A DNA stretch of 8,974 nucleotides from contig CAJQNE010000418.1 of NCBI GenBank assembly GCA_905479545.1, positions 1 to 8,974 of the forward strand, read 5' to 3'. The position numbers and the translations under genes were made by a program. Below, one piece after another: positions 1 to 6,281 of the stretch. How positions within the stretch are numbered: position 1 is the stretch's first letter; each line of letters begins with the position of its first letter. Source of the DNA: an uncultured Gammaproteobacteria bacterium. Lineage in GTDB: Bacteria; Pseudomonadota; Gammaproteobacteria; CAJQNE01. The notes under the pieces are model-generated. The model saw only the letters and a program-made list of their open reading frames with translations, was not told the DNA's origin and ran no database searches.

Positions 1-1
1 A

Positions 2-1930
2 TTATCGGACGAAGAAATTTGCGCCATGGTTGCTAGCAAACAAGTGCAATTTGCAAATAGCTATGATCCGAATTACCAAAAAGTTTTCGACTACATTCTT
101 GACAAAGGTAGTTATATGGAGTGGATGCTCTTCTTGCATCCAGATCAGCAGAAGTTTGTAGATACTCGATATTCCGGTGTCGCGAAGCTCTCCGGTGTCT
201 CTGGTTCCGGCAAAACTTGCATCCTCGTCAAACGGGCGCTTGCACTTGCATTAGAGTCGGAACATGAGACAGTGCTGATACTGACATTGAATCGGCAGCT
301 GGCCAAGCTTATCCATGAAATGGTCGAGTCTCTGTGTCCGGATGATGTTCGGCAGCGGATTGAAGTTAAGCCGTTGTTCCAACTCAGTCAGGAGCTTCTG
401 CACGAATTCGAACCTCAGAATGATAAGTTGTATGACGATGTCACATGGAAAAGCCAAGAACATATCGATGAAATCTGGCGCGAGTTCTACCGTTGTGAAC
501 TTAACAACAACAGCGCTCGGATACTTGAGCGCCTTCATGACTCGCTTATAGCCCGTAATGTTGACGCAGAACAATACATAAGAGAAGAGTTTGACTGGTT
601 GCGCAGCGCGTTAGCACCTCAAGAGCGGAAAAAGTACCTCAGCATTGAACGAAAGGGTCGTGGTTACAACCTCGATAAAAGGCACCGCCATTTAGTAATT
701 GATGGGTTAAGTGCATGGGAAAAGAAGATGGAAGCGATAGGAATAAGTGATTATTTGGGATTATCTACTGCTCTGCAAAAACATTTAGATAAAATCGAAC
801 CGCGTTATCGTCACATCCTCGTAGACGAATCTCAAGATTTCGGAACCATTGAGTACCGGCTCATCAGGCACTTGGTTTCAAAGTCTGGAGATGATTTGTT
901 CTTTTGCGGCGATGCTGCTCAACAAATATCCCCTAAACATGCTAGTTTCAAAGCGGCTGGCATCGATTTACCGTCTGTAAGGTCGTTTAAAATCAGTCAA
1001 AACTACCGCAACGGTCGAGAAATTCTAGAAGCCGCGTATAGCATTCTTGAATCTAACCTTTCCGAGCAAATGCTTGAGTCAGAAGATTTCGAAATTCTCA
1101 GCCCAGAGCATGCCAACTTCTCATCTTCAGCGCCCATAATGTTGGAAGCGCAGTCACCTGCCATTGGGTTTGGTCATGCGCTGAACTATATTAACGAGGA
1201 GTTAGACCAGCATCCTTCGCGTAAAGGTTGCCTCGTGCTTTGCGGCTACAGTCTTCATCAAATTCAACACTTTGGCCGAAAAGTCGGGCTACCCGTACTG
1301 GATGGGACTTCTTCAATTGGCGACAAACGGCTCCATTTGTCTGATTTAGAGCACAGCAAAGGCTTTGAGTTCGACTATGTGATTATTCTCAACTGCGTCG
1401 AAGGTGTGTTGCCTGATGCATTCAAGCCTGAAGCTGAACAGCATCGCGATTTGGCTCGCTTTTACGTCGCTATGACACGTGCAAAGCACCAGTTAGTTAT
1501 TTCTTACAGTGGTGAGCGCTCGTCGTTGCTGATGGCCTCTGATGATCACTTTCTAACGGATAGTTGGATTAATTACCTACCTTGCGAAAAAGCGGAACGG
1601 CATGGTATGCCACCCTCGCTCAATGCGATACGAAATCAAGGTGACCCAGGACAGCTCGATAAAAGAATGAAATCCTTGTCTGGCCCGGATTTTCTCTACA
1701 CCCGCAAAGCTACCGGTCTACCAAGTTTGTTAATCGAAAAACTACGAAAAGTGATACCTGGGCGCGGACGGATAATTAATGGTGAGCGCGTCGAATGGGA
1801 GACAATAGAAATGGCCGAGCGCGATATAGGTATCTCCCCTAGATCACGACAGGCTTTTGGTCCGGAAGGTTTGAAGCAATTCAAGCATTTACTGGATGAC
1901 CTTGGTGGTAAGCGGCAAGTTGATGACTAA
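2..1930 (+). CDS. UvrD/Rep-type superfamily 1 DNA helicase, probably 5'-truncated by the window edge
   Basis: ATP-dependent DNA helicase/translocase of superfamily 1. Numbering from the ATG at 26, the motifs appear in order: Walker A GVSGSGKT (57-64) just after the HPDQ Q-motif-like segment (38-41); motif II DESQD (267-271); motif III GDAAQQ (295-300); motif IV NYR (326-328); motif V HSKGFEFDYV (from 443); motif VI VAMTRAK (from 481), with the arginine finger at R485. All catalytic residues are intact. The last ~100 residues match no domain I recognise. The frame stays open from base 2 to the ATG at 26 and no Shine-Dalgarno precedes that ATG, so the real start is probably outside the window. 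Related UvrD-like helicases often carry an N-terminal extension, sometimes RelE-like. The gene uses many A/T-ending codons and hand-counted lines are about 35-50% GC, lower than the genes to its right. A DNA repair or defence role is possible but cannot be decided without the upstream neighbours. Confidence 0.88.
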   Translation, partial: LSDEEICAMVASKQVQFANSYDPNYQKVFDYILDKGSYMEWMLFLHPDQQKFVDTRYSGVAKLSGVSGSGKTCILVKRALALALESEHETVLILTLNRQLAKLIHEMVESLCPDDVRQRIEVKPLFQLSQELLHEFEPQNDKLYDDVTWKSQEHIDEIWREFYRCELNNNSARILERLHDSLIARNVDAEQYIREEFDWLRSALAPQERKKYLSIERKGRGYNLDKRHRHLVIDGLSAWEKKMEAIGISDYLGLSTALQKHLDKIEPRYRHILVDESQDFGTIEYRLIRHLVSKSGDDLFFCGDAAQQISPKHASFKAAGIDLPSVRSFKISQNYRNGREILEAAYSILESNLSEQMLESEDFEILSPEHANFSSSAPIMLEAQSPAIGFGHALNYINEELDQHPSRKGCLVLCGYSLHQIQHFGRKVGLPVLDGTSSIGDKRLHLSDLEHSKGFEFDYVIILNCVEGVLPDAFKPEAEQHRDLARFYVAMTRAKHQLVISYSGERSSLLMASDDHFLTDSWINYLPCEKAERHGMPPSLNAIRNQGDPGQLDKRMKSLSGPDFLYTRKATGLPSLLIEKLRKVIPGRGRIINGERVEWETIEMAERDIGISPRSRQAFGPEGLKQFKHLLDDLGGKRQVDD

Positions 1931-2049
1931 GCGCACCTATAACTCCAAACCGAGGAGGGAGTTAAGTCTCGAATTGTGCGAATCGGCGCGTCTTCACGGC
2001 ACCCTCCAAAAGCGCGAGTGCAAAATTTAAGACCTTACTATTCAGATAC
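1931..2049. other. Convergent intergenic spacer with a weak hairpin
   Basis: This 119-bp gap lies between the convergent helicase and AraC-type genes. It holds an inverted repeat, TAACTCC (1940-1946) and GGAGTTA (1958-1964), a 7-bp stem with an 11-nt loop. No T-run follows on either strand, so it is at best a weak or Rho-assisted transcription end. Two short stretches, CGCACCTATA at 1932-1941 and TTGTGCGAAT at 1974-1983, resemble pieces of the REP repeats seen elsewhere in the window and could be REP debris. Confidence 0.35.
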
Positions 2050-3051
2050 TTAAGCACCCTTCTTTCTCACCTCCTTCGGCGTGCCCCCAAACCAACGCCG
2101 ACAAGCCCGATTAAACGTGCTCTGGTCGGTATAGCCCAACAACCCCGCCACCTGACTAAACCGCATGGTGGTTTGAACAATGTATTGCCGGGCCTTTTGA
2201 CGGCGAATGTCGTCGAGCAGAATTTCGTAGCTGGTGTCGCAGGCACTCAGTGCCCGTTGCAGGCTGCGGGGGTGCATGGCGAGTTGCTCGGCAATAACGG
2301 CGAGGCTGCAATGACCGGTTGCCAGTAAGCGGTGAACCAATTCGGCGACCCGATCAGAAACCTTGCTATCCGATGGATGCGAGGATTCCAGAAAGCGCTC
2401 GGCTAGTTGGCGGGTATAGGAATCGGCGCTGAGTAGCGGGCGGTGCATGTCGCTGGCTTTGAATTCGAAACCACAGTGCTCAGCATTAAACTCAACAGGG
2501 CAACCAAACGCTTTGGTGTACACCGAGCGCGGTGAGAGCGGTGCGTGCATCAGATAGATTCTGACAGGGCGAGCGGATTCACCCGCCAGCATTCTCAAAA
2601 TGTGCGAACCGTTGGCGAGGCTTAGTTCGTAGCCTTGAGGAATGTAGTCCATGCCCGGTTCATCAATTCGATAATTGAAGCAGTAGTCGCCGGCTTTGTT
2701 ACGCCCTTGCAAACTAAACTTTAACGCTGGCCCGTGTACGTAGAGGTATTTGGCCAGGCTTTGGAATGCATCCAGCACGTTGGTGGCATTGCGAGTCATT
2801 ACGGCAACCGGGCCGAGCATGCCCAGACCCTGCCACCGCACCAGTCGCAAGCCGAAATCTGAACACTGGCATTCCGCCGCTCCCCGTTCGAGCACGTTCA
2901 ACATGCTCTTGTACGGTACATAAGCATCGGGGTCGTGAATTAGCGCCGGGTCAATGTGGTGGCGGGCCAGCAACGGCGCGGCGTCGCTGCCGAGTTCCGC
3001 CATCAGCTCTTCAATGCCCGCGAGGTTAGCGGCGCGAATTAGTGTTCCCAT
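2050..3051 (-). CDS. AraC-family transcriptional regulator (OruR/ArgR-like architecture)
   Basis: A 333-residue DNA-binding regulator. The N-terminal ~200 residues look like the arabinose-binding-type effector domain common in 330-350 aa AraC regulators (ANLAGIEELMAELG near the start, then DPALIHDPDAYVPY at 34-47 and FGLRLVRWQGLGMLGPVA at 66-83). The C-terminus carries the double helix-turn-helix: helix-turn-helix 1 at about 249-270 and helix-turn-helix 2 at about 298-320, ending in the AraC signature region (LLGYTDQSTFNRACRRWFGGTP). I chose the ATG at 3051 because the family normally begins a few residues before this N-terminal motif. An in-frame TTG at 3090 would add 13 residues, but that extension runs through the TGTCGC operator-like repeats. 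The gene is divergent from the monooxygenase operon, which makes it the likely local activator, probably autoregulated. The effector is unknown; a hydrophobic ketone, alkane or fatty-acid-like compound is a guess from context. Confidence 0.9.
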   Translation of the reverse strand: MGTLIRAANLAGIEELMAELGSDAAPLLARHHIDPALIHDPDAYVPYKSMLNVLERGAAECQCSDFGLRLVRWQGLGMLGPVAVMTRNATNVLDAFQSLAKYLYVHGPALKFSLQGRNKAGDYCFNYRIDEPGMDYIPQGYELSLANGSHILRMLAGESARPVRIYLMHAPLSPRSVYTKAFGCPVEFNAEHCGFEFKASDMHRPLLSADSYTRQLAERFLESSHPSDSKVSDRVAELVHRLLATGHCSLAVIAEQLAMHPRSLQRALSACDTSYEILLDDIRRQKARQYIVQTTMRFSQVAGLLGYTDQSTFNRACRRWFGGTPKEVRKKGA

Positions 3052-3059
3052 GCGGTTAG

Positions 3060-3097
3060 TGTCGCACGAAATCAAATAACTGTCGCGCAAACCCTAT
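3060..3097 (+). promoter_or_regulatory. Probable AraC-type operator: two direct TGTCGC half-sites 21 bp apart
   Basis: TGTCGCAC starts at 3060 and TGTCGCGC at 3081, in the same orientation and 21 bp apart, which is two helical turns. Nine of the first 13 positions agree. The first site also fits TGTCGC-N8-AA, which I recall as the half-site of the AraC-family ArgR of Pseudomonas aeruginosa; the second site fits only its TGTCGC part. The block sits 9 bp from the regulator ATG and about 60 bp upstream of the monooxygenase ATG. The minus strand has TAAAAT at 3096-3101, one mismatch from a -10 box, so the same sites could block the regulator's own promoter. Confidence 0.6.
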
Positions 3098-3122
3098 TTT
3101 AGCCCTGCTGGAGGCGTAGATT
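3094..3122 (+). promoter_or_regulatory. Weak candidate promoter for the monooxygenase operon
   Basis: TAGATT at 3117-3122 could serve as a -10 element. The hexamer 17 bp upstream (3094-3099, CTATTT) is a poor -35, as expected for an activator-dependent promoter. The downstream operator half-site reaches this -35 region, which would suit direct contact between an AraC-type activator and RNA polymerase. The placement rests on geometry and is low confidence. Confidence 0.25.
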
Positions 3123-3147
3123 GGTAGGCATGCGATTACGGCGACTG

Positions 3148-3152
3148 AGGAG
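3148..3152 (+). promoter_or_regulatory. Ribosome binding site AGGAG of the monooxygenase gene
   Basis: AGGAG lies 6 nt before the ATG at 3159 and fixes that start. The same AGGAGAAA string precedes the MAPEG gene (5784) and the dehydrogenase gene (6271), suggesting matched strong translation of these three genes. Confidence 0.75.
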
Positions 3153-3158
3153 AAAATA

Positions 3159-4676
3159 ATGAATACACAACATTTTGATACGCTAATTATCGGTGCTGGC
3201 CTTTCGGGCATTGGCACGGCGGTGCGCCTGAATAAGGAGCACCCGCAACGTAGTATGGCCATTATTGAACGTCGCGAGCGCATGGGCGGTACCTGGGATT
3301 TATTCCGCTACCCCGGCATTCGGTCGGATTCTGACATGGCCAGCTTCGGCTACGGTTTTAAGCCGTGGAATTCCGATAAGGTTTTGGCCGATGGGCCATC
3401 GATTCGCAACTACATTAGCGAGGCCGCTGAGGAAGCTGGCTTGCTGGACAAGATTCAGTATGGCCTGCAGATTACCGAATCGAACTGGTCGAGCGATCAG
3501 CAGCACTGGCGGGTAACGGCAGTCGCTGAGGGTTCTGACCCCGGGGAGAACAAAACCCGCCACTTCACCTGCAACTTCCTTATCAACTGCAGCGGCTATT
3601 TCAACCACGATAAGGGCTTCCGGCCTGAATTTCCGGGCGAAGAAAACTTTAACGGGCAGATCATTCACCCGCAGCAATGGCCGGAAAACTTCGACTACAG
3701 CGGTAAGAAAGTTCTGGTGATTGGTAGCGGCGCGACGGCAGTTACATTGGTGCCCAGCATGGCGGATAAAACTGAGCACATCACCATGTTGCAACGCTCA
3801 CCCAGCTACGTATTTACGATGCCGAACAACGACAAAGTGTCGGTACTGCTTCGCAAATTCTTACCAGAGAAGTTGGCGTTCAAAATTGTGCGCACCCGAA
3901 ATCTCATCGTACAACGGGGCTTGTATATCGCTTGCCGCCGCTGGCCGAAGATGATGCGTAAATGGCTGCTGAACGGTGTACGTAAACGCGTTGGGCCGGA
4001 TGTCGACATGCGCCATTTTTCACCGAACTATATGCCCTGGGATGAGCGCCTTTGCGCCGTTCCGGATGGCGACCTGTTCGATGCGCTGCGTGAAAAACGT
4101 GCATCTATCGTGACCGACCATATCGACAGCTTCACTACTGACGGTGTGCGCCTGAAATCCGGCGATGAGATAAAAGCCGACATTATTATTGCTGCCACCG
4201 GGCTGAATTTGCAGATGATGGGCGGAATGGAGTTGAAGCTCGACGACAAGCCAATGCCGCTTAATCAGCAGATGACTTACAAAGGCGCGCTGATTGAAAA
4301 CATCCCCAATTTCATGTGGGTATTCGGCTACACCAACGCACCGTGGACGCTGAAATCCGAAATTGCCAGCCAGTACCTATGCCGGTTATTCCGCCATATG
4401 GATGAACGCGACCTCGCCGTTGTTACGCCGCGCGATAAAGAAAACCATGCACTGGATGACGGCATTATGGACAGCCTGCAATCCGGCTATGTGCAGCGCG
4501 ACAAGCACTGCTTGCCACGTCAGGGCAGTGAAGGCCCTTGGCAGGTGACAATGCATTACGGTAAAGACAAGAAAGTACTGCTGAACCAACCGATTGATGA
4601 TGGCTGCCTGGAGTATCAGGCCATCCGGAAAAACTCATCGGGCGGCAACGTTACGCCAATAGCGGCTGCGGCCTGA
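3159..4676 (+). CDS. Flavin-dependent Baeyer-Villiger monooxygenase (EthA/AlmA-like)
   Basis: A 505-residue FAD- and NADPH-dependent monooxygenase that would insert one oxygen atom from O2, typically ketone to ester. The FAD Rossmann motif GAGLSG is at 12-17. The type I BVMO motif GGTWDLFRYPGIRSD is at 43-57, the BVMO fingerprint FNGQIIHPQQWP at 164-175, and the second, NADPH-binding Rossmann motif GSGATA at 189-194. An AATGLNLQ segment follows near residue 350. Length and sequence resemble mycobacterial EthA (about 490 aa) and the AlmA-type long-chain alkane oxygenases of Acinetobacter and Alcanivorax, both recognised from memory. The two cannot be told apart by eye, so no symbol is given. 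It is the first gene of the + strand run, divergent from the AraC-type regulator, and is followed after 24 bp by a hydrolase, a common pairing in which the hydrolase cleaves the ester product. No signal peptide or membrane span is evident, so it is probably cytoplasmic or peripheral. Confidence 0.93.
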   Translation: MNTQHFDTLIIGAGLSGIGTAVRLNKEHPQRSMAIIERRERMGGTWDLFRYPGIRSDSDMASFGYGFKPWNSDKVLADGPSIRNYISEAAEEAGLLDKIQYGLQITESNWSSDQQHWRVTAVAEGSDPGENKTRHFTCNFLINCSGYFNHDKGFRPEFPGEENFNGQIIHPQQWPENFDYSGKKVLVIGSGATAVTLVPSMADKTEHITMLQRSPSYVFTMPNNDKVSVLLRKFLPEKLAFKIVRTRNLIVQRGLYIACRRWPKMMRKWLLNGVRKRVGPDVDMRHFSPNYMPWDERLCAVPDGDLFDALREKRASIVTDHIDSFTTDGVRLKSGDEIKADIIIAATGLNLQMMGGMELKLDDKPMPLNQQMTYKGALIENIPNFMWVFGYTNAPWTLKSEIASQYLCRLFRHMDERDLAVVTPRDKENHALDDGIMDSLQSGYVQRDKHCLPRQGSEGPWQVTMHYGKDKKVLLNQPIDDGCLEYQAIRKNSSGGNVTPIAAAA

Positions 4677-4689
4677 GCCTGGCGCTAGC

Positions 4690-4693
4690 GGAG
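4690..4693 (+). promoter_or_regulatory. Ribosome binding site GGAG of the hydrolase gene
   Basis: GGAG lies 7 nt before the ATG at 4701 and supports that start. It falls in the 24-bp gap after the monooxygenase stop, so the two genes are very likely co-transcribed. Confidence 0.6.
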
Positions 4694-4700
4694 TACTGAT

Positions 4701-5642
4701 ATGAGTCAATTTAGTCGCAGCGATATTGAATTTGAGAGTAGGGGTGTTATCTGCCGCGCATGGCACTACCTGCCATCCGGGGCCGACGGTAAAACCCTGG
4801 TTATGGGCCACGGCCTCGGCGGCACGCGCGAGGCAGGGCTGGAACCGTTTGCCGAGCGTTTCGCCGAAGAGGGCTACCATGTCGTGCTGTTCGACTACCG
4901 CCACTTTGGTGCCAGCGACGGCCAGCCGCGCCAGCTATTAAGCATCGGCAAACAACTGGCCGACTGGCAGGCCGCCGTAGCCCATACCCGAACCTTAGCG
5001 GGAGTTGACCCGGAGCGAATCGGGCTTTGGGGCACGTCATTTTCGGGTGGGCATGTTATTGCTACCGCTGCTAAAGACCCACAAATTGCCGCTGTATCGG
5101 CACAAAACCCAATGGTCGACGGTTATGCTGCCGCGATGGCGATGGTCTCCTACGGTGGACTCGGACAGTTGCTCCGCCTTGCCGCGCTTGGTCTAGCTGA
5201 CCAGACACGGGCATGGCTGGGCCTCTCCCCCGTTACCGTGCCACTGGTGGCTGCACCCGGAGAGTTTGCCGCGATGAGCAGCCACGATGCCCAAAGTGGC
5301 TACTTAGCCATCGCGCCGGATGAATTCCGGAATGAAATGACGGCTCGTATGGCTTTGTCATTAATGACCTATCGCCCCACGGCCAAGGCCTCAAAAATTC
5401 ATTGCCCGGTGCTCATTCAGGCCTGCATGCGCGACACAGTCGCACCTGCCCCGGCGGCGCTTAAGCTGGCTGAAAAGCTTGGCTACCGTGCCACGACAAA
5501 GCGCTACGACATAGGACATTTTGATGTCTATTTGGGAGACCGCCGGGAAATTTCAGTAAAAGACCAGCTGCATTTCTTTGACAAGGCGATGGGTGAAACG
5601 CGTAGTTCTGTAGTTGCTACTGATTTGAAAAAATGTGCCTGA
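4701..5642 (+). CDS. Alpha/beta hydrolase (dienelactone-hydrolase/esterase-like)
   Basis: A 313-residue serine hydrolase. The oxyanion-hole strand is MGHGLGG (35-41), and FDYRHFGASDG (64-74) is typical of this fold. The nucleophile elbow GTSFSGG places Ser113; Asp245 (in ACMRDTVAP) and His273 (in DIGHFDVY) complete a Ser-Asp-His triad. The elbow reads G-T-S-F-S rather than G-x-S-x-G, with the glycine pair one residue later, a variation seen in uncharacterised hydrolases. There is no signal peptide, so it should be cytoplasmic. It sits directly after the monooxygenase and may hydrolyse the ester or lactone made there; this is inferred from position. The last residues run up to the REPIN, whose first base is 6 nt after the stop codon. 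Thioesterase or epoxide-hydrolase-like activity cannot be excluded. Confidence 0.88.
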   Translation: MSQFSRSDIEFESRGVICRAWHYLPSGADGKTLVMGHGLGGTREAGLEPFAERFAEEGYHVVLFDYRHFGASDGQPRQLLSIGKQLADWQAAVAHTRTLAGVDPERIGLWGTSFSGGHVIATAAKDPQIAAVSAQNPMVDGYAAAMAMVSYGGLGQLLRLAALGLADQTRAWLGLSPVTVPLVAAPGEFAAMSSHDAQSGYLAIAPDEFRNEMTARMALSLMTYRPTAKASKIHCPVLIQACMRDTVAPAPAALKLAEKLGYRATTKRYDIGHFDVYLGDRREISVKDQLHFFDKAMGETRSSVVATDLKKCA

Positions 5643-5647
5643 CCATC

Positions 5648-5720
5648 TGTAGGTGCGAATTCATTCGCACAAGCAACGGCAAGCCGGAGACGTCGTTGTG
5701 CGAATGAATTCGCACCTACA
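5648..5720. repeat. REPIN: two 25-bp REP sequences in perfect inverted orientation
   Basis: A 25-nt REP at 5648-5672 begins TGTAGGTGCGAAT, and its exact reverse complement lies at 5696-5720, with a 23-nt spacer between. Each REP is itself a hairpin (GTGCGAAT / ATTCGCAC, 8-bp stem, 2-nt loop), and the whole unit can fold into one long stem. This is the structure of a REPIN, a short non-autonomous element thought to be moved by a RAYT (TnpA_REP) transposase acting from elsewhere; no such gene is present here. It follows the hydrolase stop within 6 nt and could protect the upstream mRNA 3' end or reduce transcription into the MAPEG gene. Confidence 0.88.
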
Positions 5721-5794
5721 GGAAGCAGAAGATCAGCTACTCATTAACTCAAACTTTATCTAACCAATAACCACATTCGTGGAGGAGAAACTCA
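5721..5794. promoter_or_regulatory. Leader of the MAPEG gene with a strong ribosome binding site
   Basis: This 74-bp AT-richer leader follows the REPIN. GGAGGAG at 5781-5787 lies 7 nt before the ATG at 5795 and is the strongest Shine-Dalgarno of the window. No convincing -35/-10 pair is visible. A separate promoter for the genes from 5795 onward is possible because the REPIN interrupts the operon, but it is not shown by the sequence. Confidence 0.5.
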
Positions 5795-6211
5795 ATGACA
5801 ACCTCACTTACCGCATTAGCGGCCTACATCGCTTGGACATTACTGCTGGCCGGCTCAATTATCGTTTATCGCTCAACCATGGTGATGAGCAAACAACGCA
5901 CGGCCAACGCCTGGACGCGTGGCAACGATATACAAGACCCCGCCTGGGTTAAACGCGTTGTCGATTCGTTTTCAAACTGCCTCGAAACCGGCCCGTTGTT
6001 TTTTGCCATGATTTTGCTGGCGCATGTTAGCGGCCAAGGCAGCGTTACTGACGGCTTGGCGATGTGGTACGTCGGCGCCCGTGTCGTTCAGTCGGTATCG
6101 CACATTATCAGCACCAGCCATCAGATGGTTTTCCTGGTTCGTTTCCCGGCGTTCATGGCGCAAGTAGTGCTACTGGTCTGGTGGCTGCTACAGCTCACCG
6201 GCCTTATTTAG
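5795..6211 (+). CDS. MAPEG-family integral membrane protein
   Basis: A 138-residue membrane protein of the MAPEG family (membrane-associated proteins in eicosanoid and glutathione metabolism). Four hydrophobic segments fall at about 7-29, 66-80, 84-106 and 112-136, the usual MAPEG topology and length. The conserved block after helix 1 is visible: RVVDSFSNCLETGPLF (54-69) with the N-x-x-E-x-x-P pattern at Asn61, Glu64 and Pro67, followed by Arg96 in helix 3. Characterised relatives conjugate glutathione to lipophilic electrophiles or reduce lipid hydroperoxides in the inner membrane, but many bacterial members are untested. It lies 152 bp after the hydrolase, behind the REPIN, and 70 bp before the dehydrogenase. 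Protection from reactive intermediates of the monooxygenase is a plausible inference, not shown. Confidence 0.82.
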   Translation: MTTSLTALAAYIAWTLLLAGSIIVYRSTMVMSKQRTANAWTRGNDIQDPAWVKRVVDSFSNCLETGPLFFAMILLAHVSGQGSVTDGLAMWYVGARVVQSVSHIISTSHQMVFLVRFPAFMAQVVLLVWWLLQLTGLI

Positions 6212-6213
6212 GT

Positions 6214-6233
6214 AGGCGATTACTGCGTCGCCT
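6214..6233 (+). repeat. Small hairpin in the MAPEG-dehydrogenase spacer
   Basis: AGGCGA (6214-6219) pairs with TCGCCT (6228-6233) around an 8-nt loop, starting 3 nt after the MAPEG stop codon. There is no T-run, so it is not a standard terminator. It may be a decayed REP-like element or an mRNA-stabilising stem. Confidence 0.3.
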
Positions 6234-6270
6234 TGCAAGCTCAGCGACAAGCCAAGCTAAACAAAATAAG

Positions 6271-6275
6271 AGGAG
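6271..6275 (+). promoter_or_regulatory. Ribosome binding site AGGAG of the dehydrogenase gene
   Basis: AGGAG lies 6 nt before the ATG at 6282 and decides that start. Its flanks (AGGAGAAA) match those of the monooxygenase and MAPEG genes. Confidence 0.7.
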
Positions 6276-6281
6276 AAACCC

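Noticed and set aside
2..1930. Calling the helicase part of a known defence system such as Gabija
   Set aside because: The partner nuclease would be upstream, outside the window. The UvrD-like motifs alone are not specific.
1940..1964. Rho-independent terminator between the convergent genes
   Set aside because: The 7-bp stem has no adjacent T-run on either strand and a long loop, so it is reported only as a weak hairpin.
3052..3090. TTG start extending the AraC regulator by 13 residues
   Set aside because: The extension has no family-like sequence, lacks a well-spaced Shine-Dalgarno, and would code through the operator-like repeats. The ATG at 3051 fits the usual family N-terminus.
3300..3794. 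164-codon open frame on the minus strand
   Set aside because: It lies wholly inside the monooxygenase gene, which has complete conserved motifs; the reverse translation shows no recognisable domain. It is a shadow frame.
3159..4676. Naming the monooxygenase almA or ethA
   Set aside because: It resembles both groups and no substrate-defining feature can be read by eye, so a gene symbol would overstate the evidence.
5648..5720. Intrinsic terminator or CRISPR-like repeat
   Set aside because: There are only two copies in inverted orientation and no U-tract. The structure fits a REPIN better.
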